Program-made: the position numbers and the translations under genes | The notes under the pieces: generated by a model | The model's input: only the letters and a program-made list of their open reading frames with translations | The model's database searches: none | What the model was told of the DNA's origin: nothing | DNA from: JANNNF01 sp040385825 | GTDB taxonomy: Bacteria > Pseudomonadota > Alphaproteobacteria > Rhodobacterales > Rhodobacteraceae | Direction of reading: 5' to 3' | DNA: 64,000 nucleotides | NCBI GenBank assembly: GCA_040385825.1 | Contig: JAZKGQ010000028.1 | Coordinates: 35,297-99,296, forward strand | Shown here: positions 32,992 to 42,275 of the stretch, in pieces | Layout: every line of letters starts with the position of its first letter | How positions within the stretch are numbered: the first letter of the stretch is position 1

Positions 32992-33941
32992 CAGCGCACA
33001 TCCCCGCTCAGATAACCTTCATGGATCGCATGGCCCAGCACCGCGGATTCGCGGATGAAGCGCGACAGAAACTCGTGCAGACCCTCCTCGAAAATATCCT
33101 CGACGCGCAAACGCTCCAGCCCGGCCAGCGCCTCTTCCACCCGGTCCTGAGCCGGGGTGCGCCGCCCGTAAGCCACCGCCAGCCGCCCCAGATGGTTGTG
33201 AATGCCCGCAACGCAGGTGACCAAAGACCGGGGGCTCTGGCGGTTCAGGATCAGGAAATCCGCGATCTTGCCGGCCGTCACTTCGCCGCCATAGGCCCAG
33301 TGAAACGCCCGGTGCGCGCCCAAGGCCCGCAGCAGGGTCTTCCACTGATAGTTGTCCAGCCCCGACCCCACGAATTCGACCTTGGGCAGCAGGACGTAGT
33401 ATTTCACATCCATCAGCCGCGCCGTGTTGTCGCCGCGTTCCAGATAATAGCCGATGTTCAGAAAGTTGTAGCCGTCGTTGCGCAGCAGCGTGGCATCGAT
33501 CGACCCGCGCACCATGGCCGCATGTCGCATGGTCCATTCGGTCAGTTGCGTCAGCTCCAACTCGCTGCGCGGGGTGCGCTCCAGCGCCTTCAGTTCCTGA
33601 AACGCGGTGTTCAGCGCGTCCCAGACCTGCGCCGTCAGCGCGGTGCGCACGATGCGGCCGTTTTCACGCGCCGCCGTGATGCAGCTTGCGACCGAACTGG
33701 GGTTGTCGCGGTCAAAGAACAGATAGCTTTCGATGTTGCGCTGCACGGCCTCGCCGTATTTCTTGGAAAATCCGATCGCGGTGCCAGAGGCCTGCAACAG
33801 GCTGTCCCATTCGCTGCGATAGCCATGCGCCGAGGGGATCAGCGAGATGCGCGACCCCACCTCCAGCAGCCGGGCCGAGGTTTCGGCGCGTTCCATCGAA
33901 CGGGCGATCCAGTACAGATTGTCTGCGGTTCTTGAAAGCAT
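32991..33941 (-). CDS. Alpha-E domain protein
   Basis: 316 residues, all-helical alpha-E family (PF04168): starts MLSRTADNLYWIARSMERAE and has the conserved LNIGYYLERGDNTARLMDVKYY. No catalytic motif is known. It stands five bases after the ATP-grasp gene in the usual Anbu-cluster order. Possibly a substrate-binding or scaffold partner of the ATP-grasp enzyme. Confidence 0.92.
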   Translation of the reverse strand: MLSRTADNLYWIARSMERAETSARLLEVGSRISLIPSAHGYRSEWDSLLQASGTAIGFSKKYGEAVQRNIESYLFFDRDNPSSVASCITAARENGRIVRTALTAQVWDALNTAFQELKALERTPRSELELTQLTEWTMRHAAMVRGSIDATLLRNDGYNFLNIGYYLERGDNTARLMDVKYYVLLPKVEFVGSGLDNYQWKTLLRALGAHRAFHWAYGGEVTAGKIADFLILNRQSPRSLVTCVAGIHNHLGRLAVAYGRRTPAQDRVEEALAGLERLRVEDIFEEGLHEFLSRFIRESAVLGHAIHEGYLSGDVR

Positions 33942-33946
33942 CGCCC

Positions 33947-35359
33947 TTACTCCGCCAGAACCCAGGTGTCCTTGACACCGCCACCCTGCGACGAGTTCAC
34001 CACCAGGGACCCGTCCTTCAACGCCACCCGCGTCAGCCCGCCGGGCACCAGCTCGATCCGCTCGCCCACCAGACAATAGGGCCGCAGGTCCACATGGCGC
34101 GGGGCCACGCCTTCCTCGACAAAGGTCGGCACGGTCGACAGCGCCAGCGTCGGCTGCGCGATGTAATTGGCCGGGTTGGCCACCACCCGCTCGCGAAAGG
34201 CCGCAACTTCGGCCTTGGAGCTTTTGGGGCCGACCAGCATGCCGTAACCGCCCGACCCATGCACCTCTTTCACCACCAGATCGGCCATGTTTTCCAGCAC
34301 ATATTTCAGCTCGTCGCCCTTGCCGCATTGCCAGGTGGGCACGTTTTTCAGGATCGGCTCCTCGCCCAGATAAAAGCGGATCATCTCGGGCACAAAGGTA
34401 TAGACCGCCTTGTCATCGGCCACCCCCGCCCCCGGTGCCGAACAGATCGACACGCCGCCCGACCGGTACACATCCATCAGCCCCGGTATCCCCAGCATGC
34501 TGTCGGGGCGAAAGCACAGCGGATCGATATAGGCATCGTCCAGCCGCCGATAGATCACATCCACCCGGCGCGGGCCTTCGGTGGTGCGCATGAAGACAAA
34601 CTCGCCTTCCACGAACAGATCCTGCCCTTCGACCAGTTCGACCCCCATCAGATCGGCAAGAAAGCTGTGTTCGTAATAGGCAGAATTGAAATGCCCCGGC
34701 GTCAGGATCACCACGGTCGGCTGGCGGTCACATTTCAGCGGCGCCACGGACGCAAGGGTGCGGCGCAGAATCTCGGGGTAGTTCTCGACAGGTTCGATGC
34801 GGTTTTCGCGGAACAGATCGGGGAACATCCGCATCATGATCTCGCGGTTTTCCAGCATGTAGCTGACCCCACTGGGGGTGCGGCAGTTGTCCTCCAGCAC
34901 GAAGAAATCATCCGGGCCGGTGCGCACCAGATCAATGCCGACGATGTGGGAATAGACCCCCTTGGGCGGCACGAACCCTGCCACCGATTTTTCATAGGCC
35001 TCGTTCTGATAGACCAGCTTGGCCGGGATGCGCCCTGCCCGCACGATCTCGCCGCGCCCGTAGACATCCACCAGAAACGCGTTCAGCGCGCGGGCGCGTT
35101 GCTTGATGCCGCGTTCCAGCCGGGTCCATTCGGCGTTGGAAAACACGCGCGGAAACATGTCGAACGGGATCAGCCGGTCCGGGTCGCCGCCCTCGCCGTA
35201 AACCGCAAAGGTAATGCCGATGCGGCGGAACAGCGCCTCGGCCTCGGCCTGTTTCAGGCTGCGCAATTCGGCGGGCATGGTGCGCATCCAGTCTTCCAAC
35301 TGGCGATAGGGGAGGCGCACGTCTTTGCCCTGATACATCTCGTTGAAATAGTTGCTCAC
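33947..35359 (-). CDS. Circularly permuted ATP-grasp (type 2) peptide ligase-like protein
   Basis: 470 residues. The ATP-grasp 2 family signature is visible: VLEDNCRTPSGVSYMLENR, VILTPGHFNSAYYEHSFLA, VVKEVHGSGGYGMLVG (ATP lysine/glycine loop) and VDLRPYCLVG. Members are predicted amidoligases that build short peptides or tag a protein. It is the first gene of the Anbu cluster; GGGGAGC lies eight bases upstream of the ATG and the promoter should lie in the 249-base gap to the divergent exonuclease gene. Ligand and product are unknown. Confidence 0.92.
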   Translation of the reverse strand: MSNYFNEMYQGKDVRLPYRQLEDWMRTMPAELRSLKQAEAEALFRRIGITFAVYGEGGDPDRLIPFDMFPRVFSNAEWTRLERGIKQRARALNAFLVDVYGRGEIVRAGRIPAKLVYQNEAYEKSVAGFVPPKGVYSHIVGIDLVRTGPDDFFVLEDNCRTPSGVSYMLENREIMMRMFPDLFRENRIEPVENYPEILRRTLASVAPLKCDRQPTVVILTPGHFNSAYYEHSFLADLMGVELVEGQDLFVEGEFVFMRTTEGPRRVDVIYRRLDDAYIDPLCFRPDSMLGIPGLMDVYRSGGVSICSAPGAGVADDKAVYTFVPEMIRFYLGEEPILKNVPTWQCGKGDELKYVLENMADLVVKEVHGSGGYGMLVGPKSSKAEVAAFRERVVANPANYIAQPTLALSTVPTFVEEGVAPRHVDLRPYCLVGERIELVPGGLTRVALKDGSLVVNSSQGGGVKDTWVLAE

Positions 35360-35608
35360 AGATAGCTCCCCGTATCCGGCTGCCTTGACGCTATCCTAAT
35401 CAGCGAGATTGGACACTGAAAAGACTTCATCCTCTGAAATTCGCCACGCTGCGGGCAAATGCCTTAATTTTGGGCAACCAATTGCCCCGCATCGCCGCAG
35501 ACCCATCCGAACGCGGCGGGCAAACCGTTGGTTCCGCTTGGATGTTCAGGCGGTGCAACAATTCTCATCCCCCCTTTCCTGCCCGCAACCAAGCGCTATC
35601 CTGACATC

Positions 35609-36628
35609 ATGCGCGACGCCCTTCTCACCTTCACCGACCGGGGCATCTATTGCCCTGCCGGGGATTTCCACATCGACCCGTGGCGCCCGGTGGCGCGCGC
35701 GGTGATCACCCATGGCCATTCCGACCACGCCCGCCCCGGCATGGGGCAGTATCTGACCACCGATGCCGCCCTGCCGGTGATCCGCCACCGGCTGGGGTTG
35801 ATCGAGGCCACGGGCCTTCCCTACGGCCAGACGACCCGGATCAACGATGTGACGGTCAGCTTTCACCCCGCAGGCCATGTGCCGGGGTCGGCGCAGGTTC
35901 GGGTGGAACGGGGCGGCGAGGTCTGGGTGGTGTCGGGCGATTACAAGACCGAGGCCGACGGTCTGGCCGAGCCTTTCGCCCCCGTCCCCTGCCACAGTTT
36001 CATCACCGAATGCACCTTCGGCCTGCCGATCTTTCGCTGGCAACCCCAGGCCGTGGTGATGGACCAGATCGCCGCATGGTGGGCGGCCAATGCGGCCAAT
36101 GGCCTGACCTCGGTGCTGGCGGCCTATTCGTTCGGCAAGGCGCAGCGCCTGATGGCGGGCCTGCCGCTGCTTGGCCCCATCCTGACCCATGGCGCGGTCG
36201 AGGAGACGACGAAAATCCTGCGCGCCCAAGGCTACTCCCTGCCCGAAACGCTGCGTGTGACGCGTGAGATTGCCGGCAAGACCCACCCAGGCGCGCTGGT
36301 GATTGCCCCGCCGTCGGCGCTTGGCACGCCCTGGGCCAACCGCTTTCTGCCACGGGATGAAGCCTTCGCGTCCGGCTGGATGGCCGTGCGCGGCATGCGC
36401 CGCAGACGCGCATTAGGCACCGGATTTGCCCTGTCGGACCATGCCGATTGGGCGGGCCTGAACGACGCGATCAAGGCCACCGGGGCCAGTCGCATCTTTG
36501 TCACCCATGGCTATACCACCCCGTTCCGGGCCTGGCTGGAAAGTCAGGGCTATGAGGCCGGGATCGTGGCCACCGAATATGGCGAAGACGCGGATACTGG
36601 CGTCGAGCCTGCGGATCTCCTCGGATGA
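35609..36628 (+). CDS. Ligase-associated DNA exonuclease (metallo-beta-lactamase fold)
   Basis: 339 residues. THGHSDHARPG supplies the HxHxDH metal site, FHPAGHVPGSAQV and SGDYKTE follow, then a beta-CASP-like region to GFALSDHADWAGL. The family (ligase-associated exonuclease) trims DNA ends for the ligase encoded next, 88 bases downstream. The start MRDALLTF at 35609 is preferred over upstream starts lacking conservation-like features. Confidence 0.9.
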   Translation: MRDALLTFTDRGIYCPAGDFHIDPWRPVARAVITHGHSDHARPGMGQYLTTDAALPVIRHRLGLIEATGLPYGQTTRINDVTVSFHPAGHVPGSAQVRVERGGEVWVVSGDYKTEADGLAEPFAPVPCHSFITECTFGLPIFRWQPQAVVMDQIAAWWAANAANGLTSVLAAYSFGKAQRLMAGLPLLGPILTHGAVEETTKILRAQGYSLPETLRVTREIAGKTHPGALVIAPPSALGTPWANRFLPRDEAFASGWMAVRGMRRRRALGTGFALSDHADWAGLNDAIKATGASRIFVTHGYTTPFRAWLESQGYEAGIVATEYGEDADTGVEPADLLG

Positions 36629-36716
36629 TCCCGGTTTTCTCTTTGCCCAAATACTCAGATCCGCAGTCCCGCGCGGCCAACGCGGGATGTTCGCCCCCCG
36701 CAAAGGGGCGCGCGCC

Positions 36717-38348
36717 ATGAACCGCTTTGCCGCCCTGTTCACAGCGCTTGATGGCACCACCAAGACGGCGATCAAGACCGCCGCCCTGACCGCGTATTTC
36801 CAGACCGCCCCCGAATCCGACCGGGTCTGGACCATCGCCCTGCTGTCGGGACGCCGCCCGCGGCGCAGCGTCACCTCCACTGAATTGCGGCTGTGGGCGG
36901 CAGAGGCGTCAAACATCCCGGACTGGCTGTTCGAGGAAAGCTATTCCGTCGTCGGCGATCTGGCCGAAACCATCGCGCTGCTGCTGCCCCCCGCCCGCCC
37001 CGGCCACACGCCGACCCTGACCGAAACCATCACATCGCTGACAACACTTGCAGGACAAGCCCCCGATCTGCGCCGCGCGGCGGTGCTGGCCGCATGGGCG
37101 ACCCTGCCCGCCACCGAACGGTTCCTGTACAATAAACTGCTGACCGGCGGCTTTCGCATGGGGGTGGCGCAGGGGCTGATGACGCGGGCGCTGGCCACCG
37201 CCACCGGGGTCGATGACGCAACCCTTGCCCACCGGCTGATGGGCGACTGGAACCCCGCCACCACCGGTTTCGCCGCCCTGATCGCCCCGGCGACCCGGCT
37301 GGATACGGCCCAGCCCTACCCCTTCGCACTCGCCTCGCAACTGGAGGGTCCGCCTGACGCGCTAGGTCCGCCCACCGACTGGCTGGCCGAATGGAAATGG
37401 GACGGCATCCGGGGTCAGTTGATCCACCGCCCGCCCACCTTTGCCCTGTGGTCGCGCGGCGAGGATCTGATCACCACCCGCTTTCCCGAATTTGCCCCGC
37501 TGGCCGATTACCTGCCGCCCGGCACCGTGCTGGATGGCGAGATTCTGGCATGGGGCGACGGCATCCCCCTGCCCTTTGCCGCCCTGCAAACCCGGATCGG
37601 CCGCAAGACGGTGCCCAAAAAACTGCTGGCCGAGGCCCCGGCGCGGTTTCTGGTCTATGACCTGCTGGAACATCAGGGGCAGGATTTGCGCAGCGCCCCC
37701 CTGTCGGACCGCCGCGCCGCGCTGACCGCGATGCTGGATGCCCTGCCCCCCGGCCTGCCCATCGAGGTTTCCCCCGCCGTGCCAATCCCCGACTGGGCCA
37801 CATTGGCCGCCACCCGCCTGACCGCCCGCGATCGGCTGTCCGAAGGGCTGATGCTGAAACGGGCGTCATCAGCCTATCACACGGGCCGCAGGCGGGGCGA
37901 TTGGTGGAAGTGGAAACTCGACCCCTATACCGTTGATGCGGTGATGATTTATGCGCAGGCCGGCCATGGCCGCCGGGCGGGCCTGTTCACCGATTTCACC
38001 TTTGCGGTGCGCGACGGCAATGACCTTGTGCCCTTCACCAAGGCCTATTCCGGCCTGACCGATGCCGAGTTCGGCAAGATCTCGAACTGGGTGACAAAGC
38101 ATACCCTCGAACGCTTTGGCCCGGTGCGCAAGGTGCCGCCAGACCTGGTGTTCGAGATCGCGTTTGAAGGCATTCAGGCCAGCCCGCGGCACAAATCCGG
38201 CATCGCCCTGCGCTTTCCCCGCATGCTGCGCTGGCGGCAGGACAAGACGCCGGACCAGATCGACACGCTGGATACCCTGCGCGCCCTGCTGGCCTTGCAG
38301 ACACAAGCAGGCGATCCGCCCTTGAAGCCGCCCCCCGCAGCACCCTAG
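36717..38348 (+). CDS. ATP-dependent DNA ligase (bacterial LigB/LigC-like, exonuclease-associated)
   Basis: 543 residues. N-terminal helical DNA-binding region (1-210), then the adenylation domain with the nucleotidyl Lys in EWKWDGIRG, motif III (LDGEIL), motif IV (EGLMLKR) and motif V (WWKWKLDP), then an OB-fold. Predicted role is end-joining or repair in partnership with the upstream exonuclease. In other genomes a Lhr-type helicase completes the set; none is in this window. Start at 36717 (MNRFAALF). Confidence 0.92.
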   Translation: MNRFAALFTALDGTTKTAIKTAALTAYFQTAPESDRVWTIALLSGRRPRRSVTSTELRLWAAEASNIPDWLFEESYSVVGDLAETIALLLPPARPGHTPTLTETITSLTTLAGQAPDLRRAAVLAAWATLPATERFLYNKLLTGGFRMGVAQGLMTRALATATGVDDATLAHRLMGDWNPATTGFAALIAPATRLDTAQPYPFALASQLEGPPDALGPPTDWLAEWKWDGIRGQLIHRPPTFALWSRGEDLITTRFPEFAPLADYLPPGTVLDGEILAWGDGIPLPFAALQTRIGRKTVPKKLLAEAPARFLVYDLLEHQGQDLRSAPLSDRRAALTAMLDALPPGLPIEVSPAVPIPDWATLAATRLTARDRLSEGLMLKRASSAYHTGRRRGDWWKWKLDPYTVDAVMIYAQAGHGRRAGLFTDFTFAVRDGNDLVPFTKAYSGLTDAEFGKISNWVTKHTLERFGPVRKVPPDLVFEIAFEGIQASPRHKSGIALRFPRMLRWRQDKTPDQIDTLDTLRALLALQTQAGDPPLKPPPAAP

Positions 38349-38378
38349 ATGGGATCAACGCATGAATGAGGTTCCCGC

Positions 38379-40205
38379 ATGTCTTTGCCCCTGCCCCACC
38401 CGGTCTTTGATGCCAACGCTGCTTCGGGCGGCCTCGGGGGCCTGCCCGACTGGGATCTGACCGACCTCTACACCAGCCCCGATGCCCCGGAATTTGCCCG
38501 TGACATGGGCTGGCTGGATACTGCCTGCACCGATTTTGCCGCAACCTATGAAGGCAAGCTGGCAGACCTGGACGCCGCCGCCCTGCTGGCCTGCGTGCAG
38601 GCCTATGAGGCGATTGACGTGACCGCAGGCCGCGTGATGTCTTACGCGGGCCTGCGCTATTACCAGAACACCATGGACAGCGACCGCGCCAAATTCATGG
38701 CCGACGCGCAGGACCGCATCACCAACGCGACCACGGCGCTGGTGTTTTTCAGCCTAGAATTCAACCGCCTGGACGACGCCCATCTGGACGGGTTGCTGGA
38801 GGCCAACGCCGACCTCGCCCGCTACAAACCCGTGTTCGACCGCATGCGCGCCATGCGCCCGCACCAGTTGTCGGATGAGATGGAGAAGTATCTGCACGAC
38901 GCCTCGGTCGTGGGGGCCGCCGCGTGGAACCGGCTGTTTGATGAAACCATGGCCGGCCTGATGTTCGCCGTGGCGGGCGAGGACGAGGAGTTGAGCCTTG
39001 AGGCCACCCTCAACCTGCTGACCGACCCCGACCGCGCCAGACGCGAGGCTGCGGCCCGTGCGCTTGCCGTGGTATTCGACAAACATATCAAGCTGTTCGC
39101 CCGCGTTCACAACACGCTGGCGAAGGAAAAGGAAATCGACGATCGCTGGCGCAAGATGCCATCCCCGCAGCATGCGCGCCACCTTGCCAACCATGTCGAA
39201 CCCGAGGTGGTCGAGGCCCTGCGCGATGCCGTGGTCGCGGCCTACCCCAAGCTGTCGCACCGCTATTACCGGCTGAAAGCCAAATGGCTGGGGCTGGAAA
39301 GGCTGCAAGTCTGGGACCGCAACGCGCCGCTGCCGCAGGAATCCCCCAAGCTGGTCGATTGGCCGACCGCCACCAAAACCGTGCTGGAGGCTTACGGGGC
39401 CTTCGCGCCCGAAATGGCCGCACTGGCGCAGCCGTTCTTTGACAAGGGCTGGATCGATGCGGGCGTGAAACCCGGCAAGGCGCCGGGGGCCTTTGCCCAC
39501 CCCACCGTCACCACCGTTCATCCCTATGTCATGCTGAATTACCTGGGCAAGCCGCGCGATGTGATGACGCTGGCGCATGAACTGGGCCACGGCGTGCATC
39601 AGGTGCTGGCGGCGGGTCAGGGCGAACTGCTGTCCTCCACCCCGCTGACGCTGGCCGAAACCGCAAGCGTTTTTGGCGAGATGCTGACCTTCCGCAAGCT
39701 GCTGGACGGGGCCACCACCAAGGCCGAACGCAAGACGTTGCTGGCGGGCAAGGTCGAGGACATGATCAACACCGTGGTCCGCCAGATCGCCTTCTATGAT
39801 TTTGAATGCAAACTCCACGCCGCCCGCGCCGAAGGCGAACTTACCCCCGACGACATCAACGCCTTGTGGATGAGCGTTCAGGCGCAATCCCTGGGCGATG
39901 TGTTTGATTTCATGGATGGATATGAAACCTTCTGGGCCTATATCCCGCATTTCGTCCACTCGCCCTTCTACGTCTATGCCTATGCGTTCGGCGACGGGCT
40001 GGTGAATGCGCTTTACGCCGCCTATGCGGATGGCCTGCCGGATTTCGAGGCCAAGTATTTCGACATGCTGAAGGCGGGCGGGTCCAAACACCACAAGGAT
40101 CTGCTGGCCCCCTTCGGGCTTGATGCGTCAGACCCCAGATTCTGGGACAAGGGCCTGTCGATGATCGCAGGCTTCATCGACGAGTTGGAAGCGATGGAGG
40201 ACTGA
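38379..40205 (+). CDS. pepF: M3-family oligoendopeptidase F
   Basis: 608 residues, normal for PepF. The zinc motif HELGHGVHQ lies about residue 400 with the downstream Glu in ETASVFGEM as third ligand. Cytosolic enzyme cleaving short peptides; no signal peptide. It begins 30 bases after the ligase gene and converges with the B12-binding protein gene (3 bases between stops). Confidence 0.94.
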   Translation: MSLPLPHPVFDANAASGGLGGLPDWDLTDLYTSPDAPEFARDMGWLDTACTDFAATYEGKLADLDAAALLACVQAYEAIDVTAGRVMSYAGLRYYQNTMDSDRAKFMADAQDRITNATTALVFFSLEFNRLDDAHLDGLLEANADLARYKPVFDRMRAMRPHQLSDEMEKYLHDASVVGAAAWNRLFDETMAGLMFAVAGEDEELSLEATLNLLTDPDRARREAAARALAVVFDKHIKLFARVHNTLAKEKEIDDRWRKMPSPQHARHLANHVEPEVVEALRDAVVAAYPKLSHRYYRLKAKWLGLERLQVWDRNAPLPQESPKLVDWPTATKTVLEAYGAFAPEMAALAQPFFDKGWIDAGVKPGKAPGAFAHPTVTTVHPYVMLNYLGKPRDVMTLAHELGHGVHQVLAAGQGELLSSTPLTLAETASVFGEMLTFRKLLDGATTKAERKTLLAGKVEDMINTVVRQIAFYDFECKLHAARAEGELTPDDINALWMSVQAQSLGDVFDFMDGYETFWAYIPHFVHSPFYVYAYAFGDGLVNALYAAYADGLPDFEAKYFDMLKAGGSKHHKDLLAPFGLDASDPRFWDKGLSMIAGFIDELEAMED

Positions 40206-40208
40206 CAG

Positions 40209-41051
40209 CTAACCATGATGCAGGGCAGCCGCGCCCTGCATCACCTGCTGCATCTGCGCCAGCGTGTCGTCCATCGTGGTGACGGCGAAATCGGCGTCGA
40301 TCAGGGCAACAATGTCGGGTTCCTCGACCACGATGTTGCCGCCGACCATGATCCACGCGCCCGGATGCGACACCCGCAGCGCCACGATCAGCCGGGCCAG
40401 CGCAAACATCCTGGACCGCGACGAGGCGGTCAGGCCGATCACCGGATAGGCATGGTGGCTGATCTCATCGACCAGCGCCTGATGGCTCAACCCCTGCTTC
40501 ACATCGATCTGCCACCCCCTGCGGCGCAGGAAATCGGCCGCCATCGTCAGCCCGATGCTGTGGGTTTCGCCCGGCGCGGTGGCAAAGGCCGCGCGGAACC
40601 GGTCGGGCAGATGCACCCGCGCCGACACGAACTGCCCGCGCAGCCGCCGCATGATCGCATAGATCCGCCCGGCCCCGATCACCACCTGCGCCGAGGTCGC
40701 GATATCCTGTTCCCACCGCAGCCCCATCAGATAGGCGGCCTCGGCGATATAGCGCAGATGCACCACATCGATCGGCATGCCCTGCGCCATGGCGGCCTGC
40801 ACCAGATCATCCGCCCGATCCTCGGGGGCCAGCAGCGCGTCGCACAGCGCCACCACTTCTGCCGGGTCAACCGCATGGCGCAGATCCACCGCCTGCCCCT
40901 TGCGCCGGTCCAGCCGCGAGATCACCTCGCGCGCCAGCGCCTGCACCGCCGGGTCATGGATCGACGCCTGATGCCTGCTCAGAATCTCACGCAGGGGTTG
41001 CGCCAGATCATGTGTCTGATCGAGATAAAACGGAGCCTGATCCTGTTCCAT
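40209..41051 (-). CDS. Cobalamin-binding regulator-like protein (B12-binding fold, AerR/PpaA-like)
   Basis: 280 residues. A helical N-terminal half is followed by a Rossmann-like B12-binding domain (about 155-270) with ETHSIGLTMAADFLRRRGW; the His in this E-x-H-x-x-G version of the DxHxxG motif could ligate cobalt. No enzyme domain is attached, as in AerR/PpaA/LitR-type regulators. The closest described comparison is the photosynthesis antirepressor AerR, but there are no photosynthesis genes in the window, so this role is only a possibility. Confidence 0.65.
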   Translation of the reverse strand: MEQDQAPFYLDQTHDLAQPLREILSRHQASIHDPAVQALAREVISRLDRRKGQAVDLRHAVDPAEVVALCDALLAPEDRADDLVQAAMAQGMPIDVVHLRYIAEAAYLMGLRWEQDIATSAQVVIGAGRIYAIMRRLRGQFVSARVHLPDRFRAAFATAPGETHSIGLTMAADFLRRRGWQIDVKQGLSHQALVDEISHHAYPVIGLTASSRSRMFALARLIVALRVSHPGAWIMVGGNIVVEEPDIVALIDADFAVTTMDDTLAQMQQVMQGAAALHHG

Positions 41052-41224
41052 AGCTCAGCCTTTCGAGTGTCATCGAGGCATCGCCGTATGCGCCGATGTG
41101 GGCCGCCAGCGTAAGAATCGTCATCAACTGCGACGAAACTAGCAGCAAAACCGCATCGGGCAAGCACCCGGACCGGGGAATTCGTCGCCGCGCCGCCGCA
41201 TTGGCGGCGCAGCAAAACAGGCGG

Positions 41225-42214
41225 TCAGAGGGTGATGGTCACGCCGACATCGAACACCCGGTCGATCATGGCCTGGGTGCCGCGCACAAATTCCAGCGGG
41301 CAAGGATAGGCCACCCCGTCGCGGATGCTGCGCCCAAACGCCTCAACCTGAAGGACATACTGGTTGGCGGCAGGGTAGCGTTCGGTCGTCACCCGGTTGC
41401 CGTTCTGGTGCAATTCGACCTCGGCCATGTCGTTCAGATTGGCGTTGAACGGCCCGCCTTCGACCCGGATCATGCCGCGGTCGCCCTGAAACGTCACCAC
41501 CTGCCGATTGTACATGCGGATACCGGTCATCGACCCATAGGTGAATGTGCCCGCCGGCCCCTGCATGGTCGCGGCCACCTGCGCAAACACATCGACCCCG
41601 TTTTCCATGATCAGCCGGGCCGACAGGTCCACAGGCTCTGCCCCGGTCACGAACCGCGCCGACCCGAAGGTGTAGACGCCAATATCGCGCAGCCCGCCGC
41701 CGCCCGCATCGGCCCGGTTGCGGATGTTGTCATTCGGCGGCAGGTTGAAGGAAAACTGCGCGTCCACATGGCGCAGACTGCCGATCTCGCCCGCCTCCAG
41801 CCATTCCTTGGCGCGGATCCACTGGGGATGATGCACGATCATGTAGGCCTCGGCGGCCAGAAGCCCGCTGGCGTCACGGGCGGCGATCAGGCGGTCAATC
41901 TCCAGCGCGGTCATTGCAATGGGCTTTTCGGTCAGCACATGCTTGCCCGCCGCCAGCGCCTTCAGCGTCCATTCCACATGCAGATGGTTGGGCAACGGAA
42001 TATAGACCGCATCGATGGCAGGGTCCGCCAGCAGCGCCTCATAGCTGTCATGCACCCGCAACCCCGGACAGAACGCCTGAAATGGCGCCGCCTTGGCCGC
42101 GCTGGACGTGGCGAGGGCGGCGAGTTCCGCCCCCTGGGCCGCGTGAATGGCCGGGGCCATATGTTCGCGCGCGAAATTTGCGGCCCCCAGAATACCCCAA
42201 CGCACAACGCTCAT
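41225..42214 (-). CDS. Gfo/Idh/MocA-family oxidoreductase
   Basis: 329 residues. N-terminal RWGILGAANFAREHMAPA Rossmann motif and VLTEKPIAM with the conserved Lys-Pro pair, followed by the C-terminal alpha/beta domain (ADAGGGGLRDIGVY). Related to trans-dihydrobenzenediol or sugar dehydrogenases; substrate unknown. It stands alone between the B12 protein and pssA. Confidence 0.88.
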   Translation of the reverse strand: MSVVRWGILGAANFAREHMAPAIHAAQGAELAALATSSAAKAAPFQAFCPGLRVHDSYEALLADPAIDAVYIPLPNHLHVEWTLKALAAGKHVLTEKPIAMTALEIDRLIAARDASGLLAAEAYMIVHHPQWIRAKEWLEAGEIGSLRHVDAQFSFNLPPNDNIRNRADAGGGGLRDIGVYTFGSARFVTGAEPVDLSARLIMENGVDVFAQVAATMQGPAGTFTYGSMTGIRMYNRQVVTFQGDRGMIRVEGGPFNANLNDMAEVELHQNGNRVTTERYPAANQYVLQVEAFGRSIRDGVAYPCPLEFVRGTQAMIDRVFDVGVTITL

Positions 42215-42275
42215 GTCAAACCCTCCTGCGATTTCAACGGAAACCTAGGGGGCGCATGACGGGCGTGCAAGCGGT

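Noticed and set aside
33686..35365. 559-codon open frame opposite the ATP-grasp gene
   Set aside because: Antisense shadow; no domain, and the true strand has clear ATP-grasp motifs.
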